Source: Pararhodobacter zhoushanensis (lineage in GTDB: Bacteria > Pseudomonadota > Alphaproteobacteria > Rhodobacterales > Rhodobacteraceae). From it: 64,000 bases of DNA. Location of the stretch: positions 62,001 to 126,000 of the forward strand of contig NZ_REEZ01000005.1 in NCBI RefSeq assembly GCF_003990445.1, given 5' to 3'. Positions 15,935 through 25,254 of this stretch are shown one piece after another (positions within the stretch are counted from its first letter, which is position 1; every line of letters starts with the position of its first letter). A program made the translations under genes and the position numbers. The notes beneath the pieces were generated by a model that was not told the origin of the DNA, did no database searches, and saw only the letters and a list, made by a program, of their open reading frames with translations.

Positions 15935-17431
15935 ATGAGTCACGACGTGATCAAGACCTTTACCGGCAACATCGAGGCCGGCGATCACCCTTATCTGCAA
16001 GGCCCCTGGGCGCCCTTGCATGAAGAGGTCAATGCTGATGACCTAATCGTGCTTGAGGGCACGGTGCCTGACGACATCGACGGGGTCTACCTGCGCAACA
16101 CGCAGAACCCGCTGCATCAGGCGCTGTCGCGCTATCACCCGTTCGACGGTGACGGCATGATCCACATGGCGGCCTTCCGTGATGGCAAGGTGCAGTATCG
16201 CAACCGATATATCGAAACCAAGGGCTTGCAGGCCGAGATTGAAAGCGGCGAGCGGCTCTGGGCCGGGCTGATGGAGGCTCCAAGCCTGTCCAAACGCCCC
16301 GGCTGGGGCGCGCATGGGGCGATGAAGGATGCCAGCAGCACGGACGTGGTGGTGCACGCGGGCAAAGCGCTGACGACCTACTTTCAGTGCGGCGAAGGCT
16401 ACCGGCTGGACCCGCTGACGCTGGCGCAGGCGGGCGTGCCCGAGTGGTCGCCCGAGGATGGCATCTCGGCCCATACCAAGGTCGATGAGCAGACCGGCGA
16501 ACTTCTGTTCTTCAACTACTCGAAAAAGCCGCCCTACATGCATTACGGCGTGGTCGACCGGAACGACCAGCTGGTGCATTACACACCGATCCCGCTGCCC
16601 GGCCCGCGCCTGCCGCATGACATGGCCTATACGCAGAACTACGCGATCCTGAACGATTTTCCGCTGTACTGGGATCCTGAGGCGCTCAAGCAGGACAAGC
16701 ATGTCGTGCGCTTCTACAAGGACCAGCCGTCGCGCTTTGCGGTGATCCCGCGTCGCGGTGGCGTGGATGATATTATGTGGTTCGAGGCCGCGCCGACCTT
16801 CGTGCTGCATTGGCTCAACGCCTATGAAGAGGGCGACGAGATCGTGCTGGACGGGTATTTCCAGGAAGACCCGATGCCCACCAACTACGAGGGGGCGCTG
16901 CCGGGCTATGAGCGGATGATGTCCTACCTCGACCAGTTCAAGATGGGCACCAAGCTGCACCGCTGGCGCTTCAACCTGAAGACCGGCAAGACGACCGAGC
17001 AGCGGCTGGACGACCGGATCATGGAATTCGGCATGTTCAACCAGAAGTATGCCGGGCGTCCTTACCGCTATGCCTATTCCGCGCTGCAGGTGCCGGGCTG
17101 GTTCATCTTCAACGGCTACCTCAAGACCGATCTGCACACCGGCGAAAGCTGGGAGATCCGGCTGCCCGAAGGGCAGTTCGCCAGCGAAGCGCCCTTTGCG
17201 CCGCGGATCAATGCCAAGGATGAGGATGACGGCTATCTGGTCACCTTCATCATCAATGAAACCACCGGCAAGTCCGAGGTCGCGCTGATCGACTGCAAGC
17301 GTTTTTCCGACGGGCCGATCTGCCGGGTGCAACTGCCGCATCAGATGGCCTCAGGGACGCATTCGTGCTGGGCCAACGGCGTTGATTTTCGCGACGGCGG
17401 CATTCTGGCCCGCGCCGCGATGGGAGGATAA
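15935..17431 (+). CDS. Carotenoid oxygenase family protein (first of a tandem pair)
   Basis: Non-haem iron dioxygenase of the RPE65/carotenoid cleavage family, 498 residues, which includes apocarotenoid, lignostilbene and isoeugenol cleaving enzymes. The four iron-binding histidines of the seven-blade propeller are in place: His180 (ISAHTKVD), His228 (LPHDMAYTQNY), His292 (VLHWLNA) and His476 (GTHSCW). GVYLRNTQNPLHQ and HPFDGDGMIHM are N-terminal family blocks. The start at 15935 has a purine-rich ribosome site; the open frame extends to 15845. It heads an operon of CoA-dependent degradation genes, so cleavage of a double bond in a plant-derived phenylpropene or stilbene is at least as likely as carotenoid cleavage. 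Confidence 0.88.
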   Translation: MSHDVIKTFTGNIEAGDHPYLQGPWAPLHEEVNADDLIVLEGTVPDDIDGVYLRNTQNPLHQALSRYHPFDGDGMIHMAAFRDGKVQYRNRYIETKGLQAEIESGERLWAGLMEAPSLSKRPGWGAHGAMKDASSTDVVVHAGKALTTYFQCGEGYRLDPLTLAQAGVPEWSPEDGISAHTKVDEQTGELLFFNYSKKPPYMHYGVVDRNDQLVHYTPIPLPGPRLPHDMAYTQNYAILNDFPLYWDPEALKQDKHVVRFYKDQPSRFAVIPRRGGVDDIMWFEAAPTFVLHWLNAYEEGDEIVLDGYFQEDPMPTNYEGALPGYERMMSYLDQFKMGTKLHRWRFNLKTGKTTEQRLDDRIMEFGMFNQKYAGRPYRYAYSALQVPGWFIFNGYLKTDLHTGESWEIRLPEGQFASEAPFAPRINAKDEDDGYLVTFIINETTGKSEVALIDCKRFSDGPICRVQLPHQMASGTHSCWANGVDFRDGGILARAAMGG

Positions 17432-17433
17432 TC

Positions 17434-18918
17434 ATGAGTGTAAATCATATCCCCGACGAGCAGGACTGGTTCGTCCCGAACGCCAGCATGGCCGGGCCTT
17501 TCGCGCCCAACAATGTGGAAAGCGTCGAGCAGGATCTTGAGGTCATCGGCGAACTGCCCAGCGATCTCAACGGTCTTTATGTGCGCAACGGGCCGTCGCC
17601 CGCCCATGCGCCGCATGGCAAGTACCACTGGTTCGACGGTGACGGTATGCTGCATGCTGTCCGGTTCGAGGGGGGCAAGGCGACCTACCGCAACCGGTTC
17701 GTGCAGACCGACGGGTTGAAGGCCGAGAATGCTGCCGGTGAACCCCTGTGGCCGGGTCTGAAAGAGCGCATGCCCGAGGGCGTGCTGCCCGATGACGCGA
17801 TGAAGAACGTGTCCAACACCGATGTAAAGTTCCACAACGGCAAGCTTTACTCGATGTGGTATCGCGGCGGCGCGGTCTATACCGTCGATCCCGGCAGTCT
17901 GGTGACGCTGGGCAAGCTGGAGCAAGACCCGCGTCTGGTAGGGCTGCAAATCTCGGCCCACAGCCGGGTGGATGAGGCGACGGGCGAGTTCATCTTCTTC
18001 GCCTATGGCAACCGCCACCCCTACATGCATTACGGCGTGATCGGCGCCGATGGCGCGCTGAAAACCTTCATGCCGGTCGAGCTGCCCGGCCCGCGCCTGC
18101 CGCATGATTGCGCGATCACGCAGAATTACACGATCCTGCATGACTTCCCGCTGATCAACACGCCCGCTGCGCTGGAACGGGGCCGCTACAGCCTTGAGTT
18201 CCATCAGGATTGGCCGACCCGCTACGCCGTCATCCCGCGCCACGGCACGCCCGAGCAGATCCGCTGGTTCGAGTTCAAGCCGCGCTACATGCTGCACGTC
18301 GCCAACGCCTGGGAAGAGGTCAACGCGCAGGGCGAGACCGAGATCGTCATGCTGGGCACACCCTATGTGAACCCGCGCGGCTATGATGGCGGGCTTGATG
18401 TGCAGAAACTCCTCTACACCATCGGCACGCAGGGCACGGACTATGAGCTCTACCAGTGGCGCATGAACCTGACCACGGGCATGACCCGTGAAGGGGTGGT
18501 CGATGACATCCTGAACACCGAATTCCCGATGATCAACACGGCGTTTCAGGGCCGCAAGAACCGCTTCACCTATAACGTGCTGATGGGCCGCCCGCGCACG
18601 CTGGAGCAGCCGCATTTCGCCGGGTTGGTGAAGTACGATCTGCAGACCGGGGCCGCGCTCGCCTATCATCCGGGTGAGGGGTACTGGTTTTCCGAGGCCC
18701 CCTTCGCGCCGCGTGACGGGGCCACGGAAGAGGACGACGGCTATGTCGTGGGCTTCGTGTGGAACGGGCTGGCGAACCGCTCCGAGGTCTGGGTCACCGA
18801 CGCGCGCGACATCGCCAAGGGGCCGGTCGCGCGGGTGATCCTGAAGCACCGGGTGCCGCACGGGTTCCACTCGTGCTGGGTGCGCGGCGATCAGCTGACC
18901 GCAGCGCAGGTTGCGTGA
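17434..18918 (+). CDS. Carotenoid oxygenase family protein (second of a tandem pair)
   Basis: Second member of the same family, 494 residues, starting 2 bases after the first. All four iron ligands are present: His176 (ISAHSRVD), His224 (LPHDCAITQNY), His288 (MLHVANA) and His479 (GFHSCW). N-terminal blocks GLYVRNGPSPAHAPHG and HWFDGDGMLHAV are closer to the classical family consensus than in the first copy. The two proteins share overall layout but differ widely, which suggests different substrates or a heteromer rather than a recent duplication. The stop TGA shares its A with the ATG of the next gene. Confidence 0.9.
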   Translation: MSVNHIPDEQDWFVPNASMAGPFAPNNVESVEQDLEVIGELPSDLNGLYVRNGPSPAHAPHGKYHWFDGDGMLHAVRFEGGKATYRNRFVQTDGLKAENAAGEPLWPGLKERMPEGVLPDDAMKNVSNTDVKFHNGKLYSMWYRGGAVYTVDPGSLVTLGKLEQDPRLVGLQISAHSRVDEATGEFIFFAYGNRHPYMHYGVIGADGALKTFMPVELPGPRLPHDCAITQNYTILHDFPLINTPAALERGRYSLEFHQDWPTRYAVIPRHGTPEQIRWFEFKPRYMLHVANAWEEVNAQGETEIVMLGTPYVNPRGYDGGLDVQKLLYTIGTQGTDYELYQWRMNLTTGMTREGVVDDILNTEFPMINTAFQGRKNRFTYNVLMGRPRTLEQPHFAGLVKYDLQTGAALAYHPGEGYWFSEAPFAPRDGATEEDDGYVVGFVWNGLANRSEVWVTDARDIAKGPVARVILKHRVPHGFHSCWVRGDQLTAAQVA

Positions 18919-19325
18919 TGCTGCAAGGAACGTGGAAGCTGCTGGGTTGGGAAATCGAGTCAGAGGATGGGCGCGTTGCCCATCCTTTTGGCCCCGACGC
19001 CACGGGTCTGATCCATTACACTGCGGACGGTGGGATGGCGGCGTGTATCGCGCGCGCGGATCGTCCGCGCTGGAGCACCGGCAACCCGCGCAAAGCGCCC
19101 GAGGGGGAGCGGCTCGCGGCGTTCGAGAGCTATTTTCACTACGCCGGGACGTGGCGGATTGAAGAGCGCGACGGGCAAACCGTGGTGATCCATTCGGTCA
19201 CCCACAGCCTGAACCCCGATTTCGTCGGCTCGGAACAGGTCCGCAACGTTGATCTGCAGGGCGACCGCCTGACGTTGTCCGCACAGGAAGGCCCGCGCCA
19301 TCACCGGCTGCGGTGGAGGCGCTGA
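18918..19325 (+). CDS. Lipocalin-like domain protein
   Basis: Protein of 135 residues resembling the lipocalin-like domain family: N-terminal LQGTWKLLGWEIESEDG, then GLIHYTADGGMAACIARADR, a middle helix around FESYFHYAGTWRI and strands VVIHSVTHSLNPDFVGSEQVR and LTLSAQE. Members occur next to aromatic and polyketide catabolic genes, perhaps holding a hydrophobic ligand, but no activity is proven. It overlaps its neighbours on both sides by one base (TGATG), indicating translational coupling within the operon. No signal peptide is seen, so it should be cytoplasmic. Confidence 0.7.
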   Translation: MLQGTWKLLGWEIESEDGRVAHPFGPDATGLIHYTADGGMAACIARADRPRWSTGNPRKAPEGERLAAFESYFHYAGTWRIEERDGQTVVIHSVTHSLNPDFVGSEQVRNVDLQGDRLTLSAQEGPRHHRLRWRR

Positions 19326-20998
19326 TGTTTGACCATGCCAAGACCTTTGAGCGCGCGCAAGCTGCCTGCGCCAGCCGCGAATGCTGGTCGCCTTTCCCTG
19401 AGATGCCAAAGCTTTACCCCGATGCCGATATCGCCGCCCCCGCTGGGCTGGCCGCGTTCGAGGCGATGCTGGGCCAGCCCTTTGCGCTGGATCTGCCCGG
19501 CGTGACGGGCTGGGGGGGCGAAGAAATCTCGCCCTACACCCAAGCGCCGTTGGGCATCACCTATCCCCAAGCCGACCCCGATACCCTGTTCGCAGCCGCC
19601 AAGGCCGCGATCCCGTCTTGGGCCGCGGCGGACATCGACACCCGGCTGATGCTGTTGATGGAGGGGCTGGATCGCCTCTACCGCGACCATCTGTTCACGC
19701 TGGTTAACGCGGTCATGCACACCGCCGGGCAGAGCTATAACATGGCCTATGCCGGGTCCGGCGTGAACGCGCTGGATCGCGGGATCGAGGCGCTGGTTTA
19801 TGCCGAGCAGGCGATGCGCGCCGTGGCCCCCAGCGCGCGCTGGGCGCGGCGTTTCGGGCCGTCCGAGATTGCGCTGGAGAAAACCTATCGCCTGATCCCG
19901 CGCGGTGTGGCGGTGTGTTTCACCTGCGCCAGCTTTGCGACGTGGAACGCCTGGCCGTCGATGCTGGCCAGCCTCGCCACCGGCAACGCGGTGATTATCA
20001 AGCCGCATCCGGCCAGCGTGCTGCCGATGGCGATCACCGTGCGGGTGTTCCGCGCGTTGCTGGCGGAACAGGGGTTCGATCCTAATCTGGTGACGCTCTG
20101 TCTGGACACGGTCGCGGAACCCTTGGGCAAGGTGCTGATCAAGCACCAGGATTGCGCCATCGTGGATTTCACCGGCTCGGCCCGCTTCGGCCAATGGGTC
20201 GAGGCCAACGCGCACCCGGCGCTGGCCTTCACCGAAACCTCGGGCTGCAACACGGTCGTGCTGGCCGGGGCCGATGATCTGGACGCCGCGATCCGCGCGC
20301 TGGCCACGACGATGTGCATGTTCTCGGCGCAGATGTGCACCAGCCCGCAGAATGTCTATCTGCCGCCCGAGATTGACACGCCCGCAGGTCCCGTGCCGCG
20401 CGATGTGGTGGCCGGGAAGCTGGCCGATGCCATCGCAGCCCTGACGCAAGACCCGCGCAAGGCGTCGATGATCCTTGCCACCGTGCAGGCCGAACCGACG
20501 CTGGGGCTGATTGGGTGGGTGCGCGAACAGGCCCAGACGCGCGGCCGCGTGCTGCTCGACAGCCGCGCCTATCCGCACCCCGATTTCCCCGACGCCCGCA
20601 CGGCGACGCCTCTGCTGGTGCAACTGGGCAAGGACGCGCGCGATCTTTACGCCGAGGAACGCTTTGGCCCCATCGGCTTTGTCATCGACTGCGACAGTCC
20701 TGACGATGCGCTGGCGCAAGCCACCACGGACGCCCGCAACAACGGCGGGATCACCGGCTTCCTTTATGCCCGCGATGAGACGTTCATCACGCAGGCCGAG
20801 GATGCCTATGCGCAGGCCGGCGCCCAGCTGACCATCAACCTGACCGGCGCGATGCCGCTGAACTTTGCCGCTGCCTACAGCGATTACCACGTCACCGGCC
20901 TGAACGGCGCGGGCAATGCGACGCTGACCACGCTCGGTTTCGTCGCCCCGCGCTTTGCCGTGACGCAATCCAGACGACCCGTGAGGAATGATGCCTGA
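19325..20998 (+). CDS. PaaN-like aldehyde dehydrogenase (phenylacetate degradation type)
   Basis: Aldehyde dehydrogenase superfamily protein of 557 residues resembling the stand-alone PaaN group linked to phenylacetate ring opening. The N-terminal extension (FERAQAACASRECWSPFPEM) is typical. The nucleotide-binding block is IIKPHPASVLP, the catalytic Glu lies in FTETSGCN, and a cysteine in FSAQMCTSPQNVYLP takes the place of the nucleophile. There is no fused MaoC hydratase domain, unlike PaaZ. The start at 19325 shares a base with the previous stop. The paaABCDE oxygenase genes are absent from the window, so it may act on another CoA-linked aldehyde. Confidence 0.82.
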   Translation: MFDHAKTFERAQAACASRECWSPFPEMPKLYPDADIAAPAGLAAFEAMLGQPFALDLPGVTGWGGEEISPYTQAPLGITYPQADPDTLFAAAKAAIPSWAAADIDTRLMLLMEGLDRLYRDHLFTLVNAVMHTAGQSYNMAYAGSGVNALDRGIEALVYAEQAMRAVAPSARWARRFGPSEIALEKTYRLIPRGVAVCFTCASFATWNAWPSMLASLATGNAVIIKPHPASVLPMAITVRVFRALLAEQGFDPNLVTLCLDTVAEPLGKVLIKHQDCAIVDFTGSARFGQWVEANAHPALAFTETSGCNTVVLAGADDLDAAIRALATTMCMFSAQMCTSPQNVYLPPEIDTPAGPVPRDVVAGKLADAIAALTQDPRKASMILATVQAEPTLGLIGWVREQAQTRGRVLLDSRAYPHPDFPDARTATPLLVQLGKDARDLYAEERFGPIGFVIDCDSPDDALAQATTDARNNGGITGFLYARDETFITQAEDAYAQAGAQLTINLTGAMPLNFAAAYSDYHVTGLNGAGNATLTTLGFVAPRFAVTQSRRPVRNDA

Positions 20999-21908
20999 CA
21001 CCCTGCGCCTGCCGGTCTTTGCCGCGCCGATGTTCCTGATCTCGGGCCCCGATCTGGTGATCGCGGCCTGCAAGGCGGGGATTGTCGGAGCGTTTCCGAC
21101 CCCCAACGCCCGCACGCAAGAGCAGCTCGATGACTGGATGACCCGCATCACCGCTGCGGTGGGCGATGCGCCGTGGTGCGCCAATCTGGTGACGCATTCC
21201 ACAAACGCCCGCCTGCCGCAGGATCTGGAGATGATCGCCAAGCACAAGCCGCCCTTCGTGGTGACCGCGCTCGGCTCGCCCAAACCGGCGATCGAGACGG
21301 TGCATGCTTACGGCGGCAAGGTCATCGCCGATGTGACCACGGTGAAACTGGCGCGCAAGGCGGTCGAGGCCGGGGCGGACGGGCTGGCCTGCATCTGCGC
21401 GGGTGCGGGCGGGCATACAGGCACATTGTCGCCCTTTGCCTTTGTCAGCGCGGTGCGGTCGTTCTTTGACGGGATCGTCATTGTCGGCGGCGGGATCAGC
21501 GATGGCTGGGGCGTTGCCGGGGCCATCGCGGCGGGGGCGGATTACGTCTACATGGGCACCTCGTTCATCGCGGCCAGCGAGAGCATGGCGCCCGAGGCGT
21601 ACAAGGACATGGTCGTCGCCGCGCAAATCGACGATCTGCTGGTCAGCGCCGGGATTACCGGCACACCGGCCAGCTGGCTGAAACCATCGCTGCGCGCCAA
21701 CGGGCTGGACCCTGACGCCATGCCCGACGCGCCCAACCGTGCCTACGACAGCAACCAGAGCTTCAAGGGTAAGCGATGGGCGGATGTCTGGGCGGCGGGA
21801 CAGGGCGTCGGCGCGGTGACGGCAAGTGAGCCGGTTGCGGCGATTGTCGAGCGGCTGGCCGGTGAATTCGACCGCGCCGTGGTGCGCTTGGGGCGGGGGG
21901 TAGCATGA
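20988..21908 (+). CDS. Nitronate monooxygenase family flavoprotein
   Basis: FMN-dependent TIM-barrel protein, 306 residues, of the nitronate monooxygenase / 2-nitropropane dioxygenase-like family. Visible blocks are PVFAAPMFLISGPDLVIAAC, VVTALGSPKPAIETVHAYGG, the phosphate-binding GAGGHTGTLSPF and VGGGISDG, and YVYMGTSFIAASES. Such proteins sit in several acyl-CoA catabolic clusters, where they may detoxify or reduce enoyl or nitro compounds. It overlaps paaN by 11 bases; the second ATG at 20991 is better placed behind GAGGA. The true reaction is unknown. Confidence 0.8.
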   Translation: MMPDTLRLPVFAAPMFLISGPDLVIAACKAGIVGAFPTPNARTQEQLDDWMTRITAAVGDAPWCANLVTHSTNARLPQDLEMIAKHKPPFVVTALGSPKPAIETVHAYGGKVIADVTTVKLARKAVEAGADGLACICAGAGGHTGTLSPFAFVSAVRSFFDGIVIVGGGISDGWGVAGAIAAGADYVYMGTSFIAASESMAPEAYKDMVVAAQIDDLLVSAGITGTPASWLKPSLRANGLDPDAMPDAPNRAYDSNQSFKGKRWADVWAAGQGVGAVTASEPVAAIVERLAGEFDRAVVRLGRGVA

Positions 21909-23113
21909 CCTATATCTTAGGCAGTTCGCAAAGCGATTTCGCCCGCGCCTGGTCGCGGGAAGGGCTGGATCTGTCGGACATGATCCGCTCATCCGTTCTG
22001 GACGCGCTGGAGGATGCGCGGGTCGATGCGGGCCAGATCGCCAGCATCCATGTCGGCAACGCCTTTGGCGAGATGCAGCGCGGGCAGGCGCATCTGGGCG
22101 CGATGGTCGCGCAGATGGTGCCCGAGTTGTGGGGCGTGCCCGCGATGCGGCATGAGGGGGCCTGCGCGTCATCGTCCTTGGCGGTGCTGGCCGCGATGGC
22201 CGAGATCGAGGCGGGGCGGTACGACTGCGTGCTGGTGGTCGGGGCCGAGGAGTTCAAGAACACCAAGGGCGACGTGGCTTCGGTCAATCAGAACGCCGCG
22301 GGCTGGCAGGGGCGTGAGGATATCGACTGCAAATTCCTGTGGCCTGCGGTGTTTGGCTTGGCCGCGCAGGAATACGACCGGCGCTATGGGCTGGATCGCA
22401 AGTATCTGAACCGTATCGCGGAATTGAATTACGCAAATGCTCGAAAGAACCCGCTGGCGCAGACGCGCGGCTGGGAATTTACCGATCTCAGCTTCACCGA
22501 TGACGATTTCGCCAACCCGGTGATCGAGCCGGGCACACGGCGGCAGGATTGCGGGCAGATCACCGATGGCGCGGCCTCGCTGGTGCTGGCCTCGCCCGCC
22601 TTCGCCGCCGAGTGGTCGCGCCGCACCGGCAAGCGCGCGGCAAAGATCGCGGGCTGGGGGCATCACAACGCCGGGCTGCGGTTCCGCGACAAGCTGGAGC
22701 GCAGCGGCGAGTATGTCTTCCCGCATGTGCGCCAGACGATTACCGATGCGTGGAAACGCGCCGGGATCACCGGGATCGAGGCGGTCAGCGGGGTCGAGAC
22801 GCACGACTGTTTCACCACCACCGAATACATCGCCATCGACCATCTGGGCCTGACCGCGCCCGGCCAAAGCTGGCAGGCGGTCGAGGATGGCACCATCGAG
22901 CATGGCGGGCGCTGCCCGGTGAACATGTCCGGCGGGCTGATCGGCTGCGGGCATCCGGTGGGCGCCACCGGCACCCGCATGCTGCGTGACGCGGCGCGGC
23001 AGGTGCTGGGGCAAGCGGGCGCGCTGCAGATCGAGGGCGCGCGGCGGATGCAGACGGTGAATATTGGCGGCTCTTTCGGGACCGTCGTGAGTTTTGTGGT
23101 CGAGGCCCAGTAA
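21905..23113 (+). CDS. SCP-x type thiolase (acetyl-CoA acetyltransferase family)
   Basis: Thiolase superfamily protein, 402 residues, of the SCP2/SCP-x type. The nucleophilic cysteine is in HEGACASSSLAVL, the histidine motif in ETHDCFTTTEY, and the C-terminal loop is GGLIGCGHPVGATGTRM. This type often thiolyses branched or bulky 3-ketoacyl-CoA. It overlaps the preceding gene by 4 bases. A second, classical thiolase follows, so the pathway probably has two chain-shortening steps or substrates. Confidence 0.88.
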   Translation: MTYILGSSQSDFARAWSREGLDLSDMIRSSVLDALEDARVDAGQIASIHVGNAFGEMQRGQAHLGAMVAQMVPELWGVPAMRHEGACASSSLAVLAAMAEIEAGRYDCVLVVGAEEFKNTKGDVASVNQNAAGWQGREDIDCKFLWPAVFGLAAQEYDRRYGLDRKYLNRIAELNYANARKNPLAQTRGWEFTDLSFTDDDFANPVIEPGTRRQDCGQITDGAASLVLASPAFAAEWSRRTGKRAAKIAGWGHHNAGLRFRDKLERSGEYVFPHVRQTITDAWKRAGITGIEAVSGVETHDCFTTTEYIAIDHLGLTAPGQSWQAVEDGTIEHGGRCPVNMSGGLIGCGHPVGATGTRMLRDAARQVLGQAGALQIEGARRMQTVNIGGSFGTVVSFVVEAQ

Positions 23114-23143
23114 GAGGCCCGATCAAACGGAAGGGGGGACGCG

Positions 23144-24322
23144 ATGACCGAGATCGTCATCATCGACGCGCTGCGCACGCCGCGCGGGCGGGGGAATGCC
23201 AAGGGCGCATTGCATGGCGTGAAGCCGGTGGACCTGTTGGCCGCGCCCCTGCGGGCGCTGGCTGAACGGCACGGGCATCAACCGCTGGCCGATGCAATCT
23301 TTGGCTGCGTCACGCAAACCGCCGAGCAGGGGGCCAATATCGGCAAGCTGGGGCTGATCGCGGCGGGCTATCCTGACGCGGTGCCCGGCCTGACGATCAA
23401 CCGCTATTGCGCCAGTGGGATCACCGCCGTCGGTCTGGCCGCGCTGCGCGCGCAGGCGGCGGACGGGCTGGCAATTGGCGGCGGGGTCGAGAGCATGTCG
23501 CGGGTGCCGATGGCTTCGGACAAGGGCGCGCTGACCCATGATTTCGACTTTCAGAAGGCCGCCGGGCTGATCCCCATCGGTATCAGCGCCGACGCGGTCG
23601 CTACGGCTGAGGGTTTCACCCGCGCCGACTGCGACGCCTACGCGGCCGAGAGCCAGCGCCGGGCGGTGGCGGCGCGTGAGAGCGGGGCCTTTGCCGCGCT
23701 GGTGCAGGTCGGCGGGTTGACCGCCGACGAAACCCCGCGCGCCGGAACCAGTGCCGAGGGGCTGGCCGCGCTTGCCCCGGCCTTTGCCGAGATGGGCGAG
23801 AAATACGGGCTGGATGCAGCGATCATGGCGCATACCGGGTTGGACCGGGTGGAGCACGTCCACCACGCGGGCAATTCGCCCGCCATGGCCGACGGGGCCT
23901 CGGCGGTGCTGATGGGAACGGCGGCGGCGGCTGAGCGCGCCGGGCTGAAACCCCGCGCGCGCATTCTCGCGGTGGCCGAGCTGTCCGTGGACCGGGTGCT
24001 GGCGCTGACTGGCTCGGTCGAGGCGGCGCAGGCGGCGCTGGCGGAAGCGGGGCTCACCGCTGACGACATCGACCTCTTTGAAGTGAACGAAAGCTTCGCC
24101 GCCCTTGCTCTGCATTTCGCCCGCCACATGGGTGTCCCGCTCGACCGGCTCAACGTCAACGGTGGCGCGATTGCGCTGGGGCATGCGATGGGCTCGACCG
24201 GGGCCGCGCTGATAGGCACCGCGCTGGATGCGCTGGAACGCCGGGGCGAAAAGCGCGCCCTGATCGCGGCCTGCGGCGCGGCGGGCCTCGCCTCGGCCCT
24301 GATCATCGAGCGTATCGCATGA
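23144..24322 (+). CDS. Acetyl-CoA C-acyltransferase (3-ketoacyl-CoA thiolase)
   Basis: Classical thiolase of 392 residues, degradative PaaJ/FadA-like. The active cysteine is in NRYCASGITAVGLAAL, followed by GGVESMSRVPMASD. The His motif is GGAIALGHAMGSTG, with Ala where Pro is usual after the histidine. The second cysteine is in CGAAGLASALIIE and NESFAAL precedes. It probably releases acetyl-CoA at the end of the pathway. A 30-base gap separates it from the SCP-x thiolase, with AAGGGG as ribosome site; its stop overlaps the regulator start. Confidence 0.92.
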   Translation: MTEIVIIDALRTPRGRGNAKGALHGVKPVDLLAAPLRALAERHGHQPLADAIFGCVTQTAEQGANIGKLGLIAAGYPDAVPGLTINRYCASGITAVGLAALRAQAADGLAIGGGVESMSRVPMASDKGALTHDFDFQKAAGLIPIGISADAVATAEGFTRADCDAYAAESQRRAVAARESGAFAALVQVGGLTADETPRAGTSAEGLAALAPAFAEMGEKYGLDAAIMAHTGLDRVEHVHHAGNSPAMADGASAVLMGTAAAAERAGLKPRARILAVAELSVDRVLALTGSVEAAQAALAEAGLTADDIDLFEVNESFAALALHFARHMGVPLDRLNVNGGAIALGHAMGSTGAALIGTALDALERRGEKRALIAACGAAGLASALIIERIA

Positions 24323-25254
24323 GCCAACAGCCCGATCTTGATCTGATCCGCGACGCGCTGTCGACCTCGACGCTGAGCCATGCGCTCAAGCTGATCGGCG
24401 ACCGCTGGACGATGCAGATCCTGATGGGCGCCTTCATGGGCGTCAAACGCTTCGACGATTTCCAGACCAAGCTGGGCATCCCCCGGCGGACCCTGTCGGA
24501 ACGGCTCAAGGCCATGGTGCAGATGGATCTGCTGCGCCCGCGCCTGTATCAGGAACGGCCCGAGCGTTTCGCCTATCACCTGACCCACAAGGGCATGGCG
24601 ATCTATGAGGCGACGCTGATGACCTGGGACTGGGAGCAGCGTTTCGGGGAAAACCGGATCGAGCTGCCGACCCGGCTGGTCCACAAGACCTGCGGTCATG
24701 GCTTCATGCCGCAGATGACCTGCGAGGCCTGCGGCGAAGTGGTCACGCTGCGCGATCTGGATCTGGGGCTGAAGCCCAACCCGCATCTGCCGCATGACCC
24801 GGCAGCGCCAATGCGCACGCCCAAAGTGACGGTGAACGACGGCGCGATGGCCAATCTGGCGCTGCGCATGGACCGCTGGACCCTGATGATCATTTCGGCG
24901 CTGATCCTTGGCTGTCGGCATTTCGACCAGATCGCCCAGGTGCTGCGCATCAGCCCGCCGCTGCTCAGCCGCCGCCTGACCGCGATGATCGACGCGGGGC
25001 TGATGACGGTGGAACCCGACCGTGAGGATGGCCGCCGCCGCGTATATCTGCTGACCGCCGCCAGCCGGGGGTTGTTCCCGTATATCGTGCTGCTCAGCAC
25101 CTGGTCGTCCGAGCATCTGTTTCACGAGCAAAGCTCGATCCGTCCCCGCCACAAGGCCTGCGGCAAGGCCTTTATCCCCCGCGCGACCTGCGGCCATTGC
25201 CACGACCGGCTCAAGGCCTGGGACGTGCGTTTCGAGACAGGAGAGACCGCATGA
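24319..25254 (+). CDS. Duplicated HxlR-type regulator with two zinc-ribbon-like motifs
   Basis: Regulator of 311 residues consisting of two tandem winged-helix HxlR domains. The first (residues ~18-105) has KLIGDRWTMQILMGAFMGVK and GIPRRTLSERLKAM; the second (~175-265) has RMDRWTLMIISALILGCRHF and ISPPLLSRRLTAM. Each half ends in the same H-x2-C-x9-C-x2-C pattern: His122, Cys125, Cys135, Cys138 and His278, Cys281, Cys291, Cys294, likely to bind zinc or another metal. Usual HxlR proteins are about 110-150 residues and dimerise; this one may be a pseudo-dimer. It overlaps both neighbours by 4 bases, so it is made with the operon it presumably controls. Confidence 0.82.
   Translation: MSQQPDLDLIRDALSTSTLSHALKLIGDRWTMQILMGAFMGVKRFDDFQTKLGIPRRTLSERLKAMVQMDLLRPRLYQERPERFAYHLTHKGMAIYEATLMTWDWEQRFGENRIELPTRLVHKTCGHGFMPQMTCEACGEVVTLRDLDLGLKPNPHLPHDPAAPMRTPKVTVNDGAMANLALRMDRWTLMIISALILGCRHFDQIAQVLRISPPLLSRRLTAMIDAGLMTVEPDREDGRRRVYLLTAASRGLFPYIVLLSTWSSEHLFHEQSSIRPRHKACGKAFIPRATCGHCHDRLKAWDVRFETGETA

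Noticed and set aside
17341-18870. Open frame of 509 codons on the minus strand opposite the second oxygenase
   Set aside because: Shadow of the plus-strand oxygenase, which has all four iron-binding histidines; no motif on the other strand.
19301-21283. Open frame of 660 codons on the minus strand opposite the PaaN-like gene
   Set aside because: Composition is shadow-like and it contradicts a well supported plus-strand operon.
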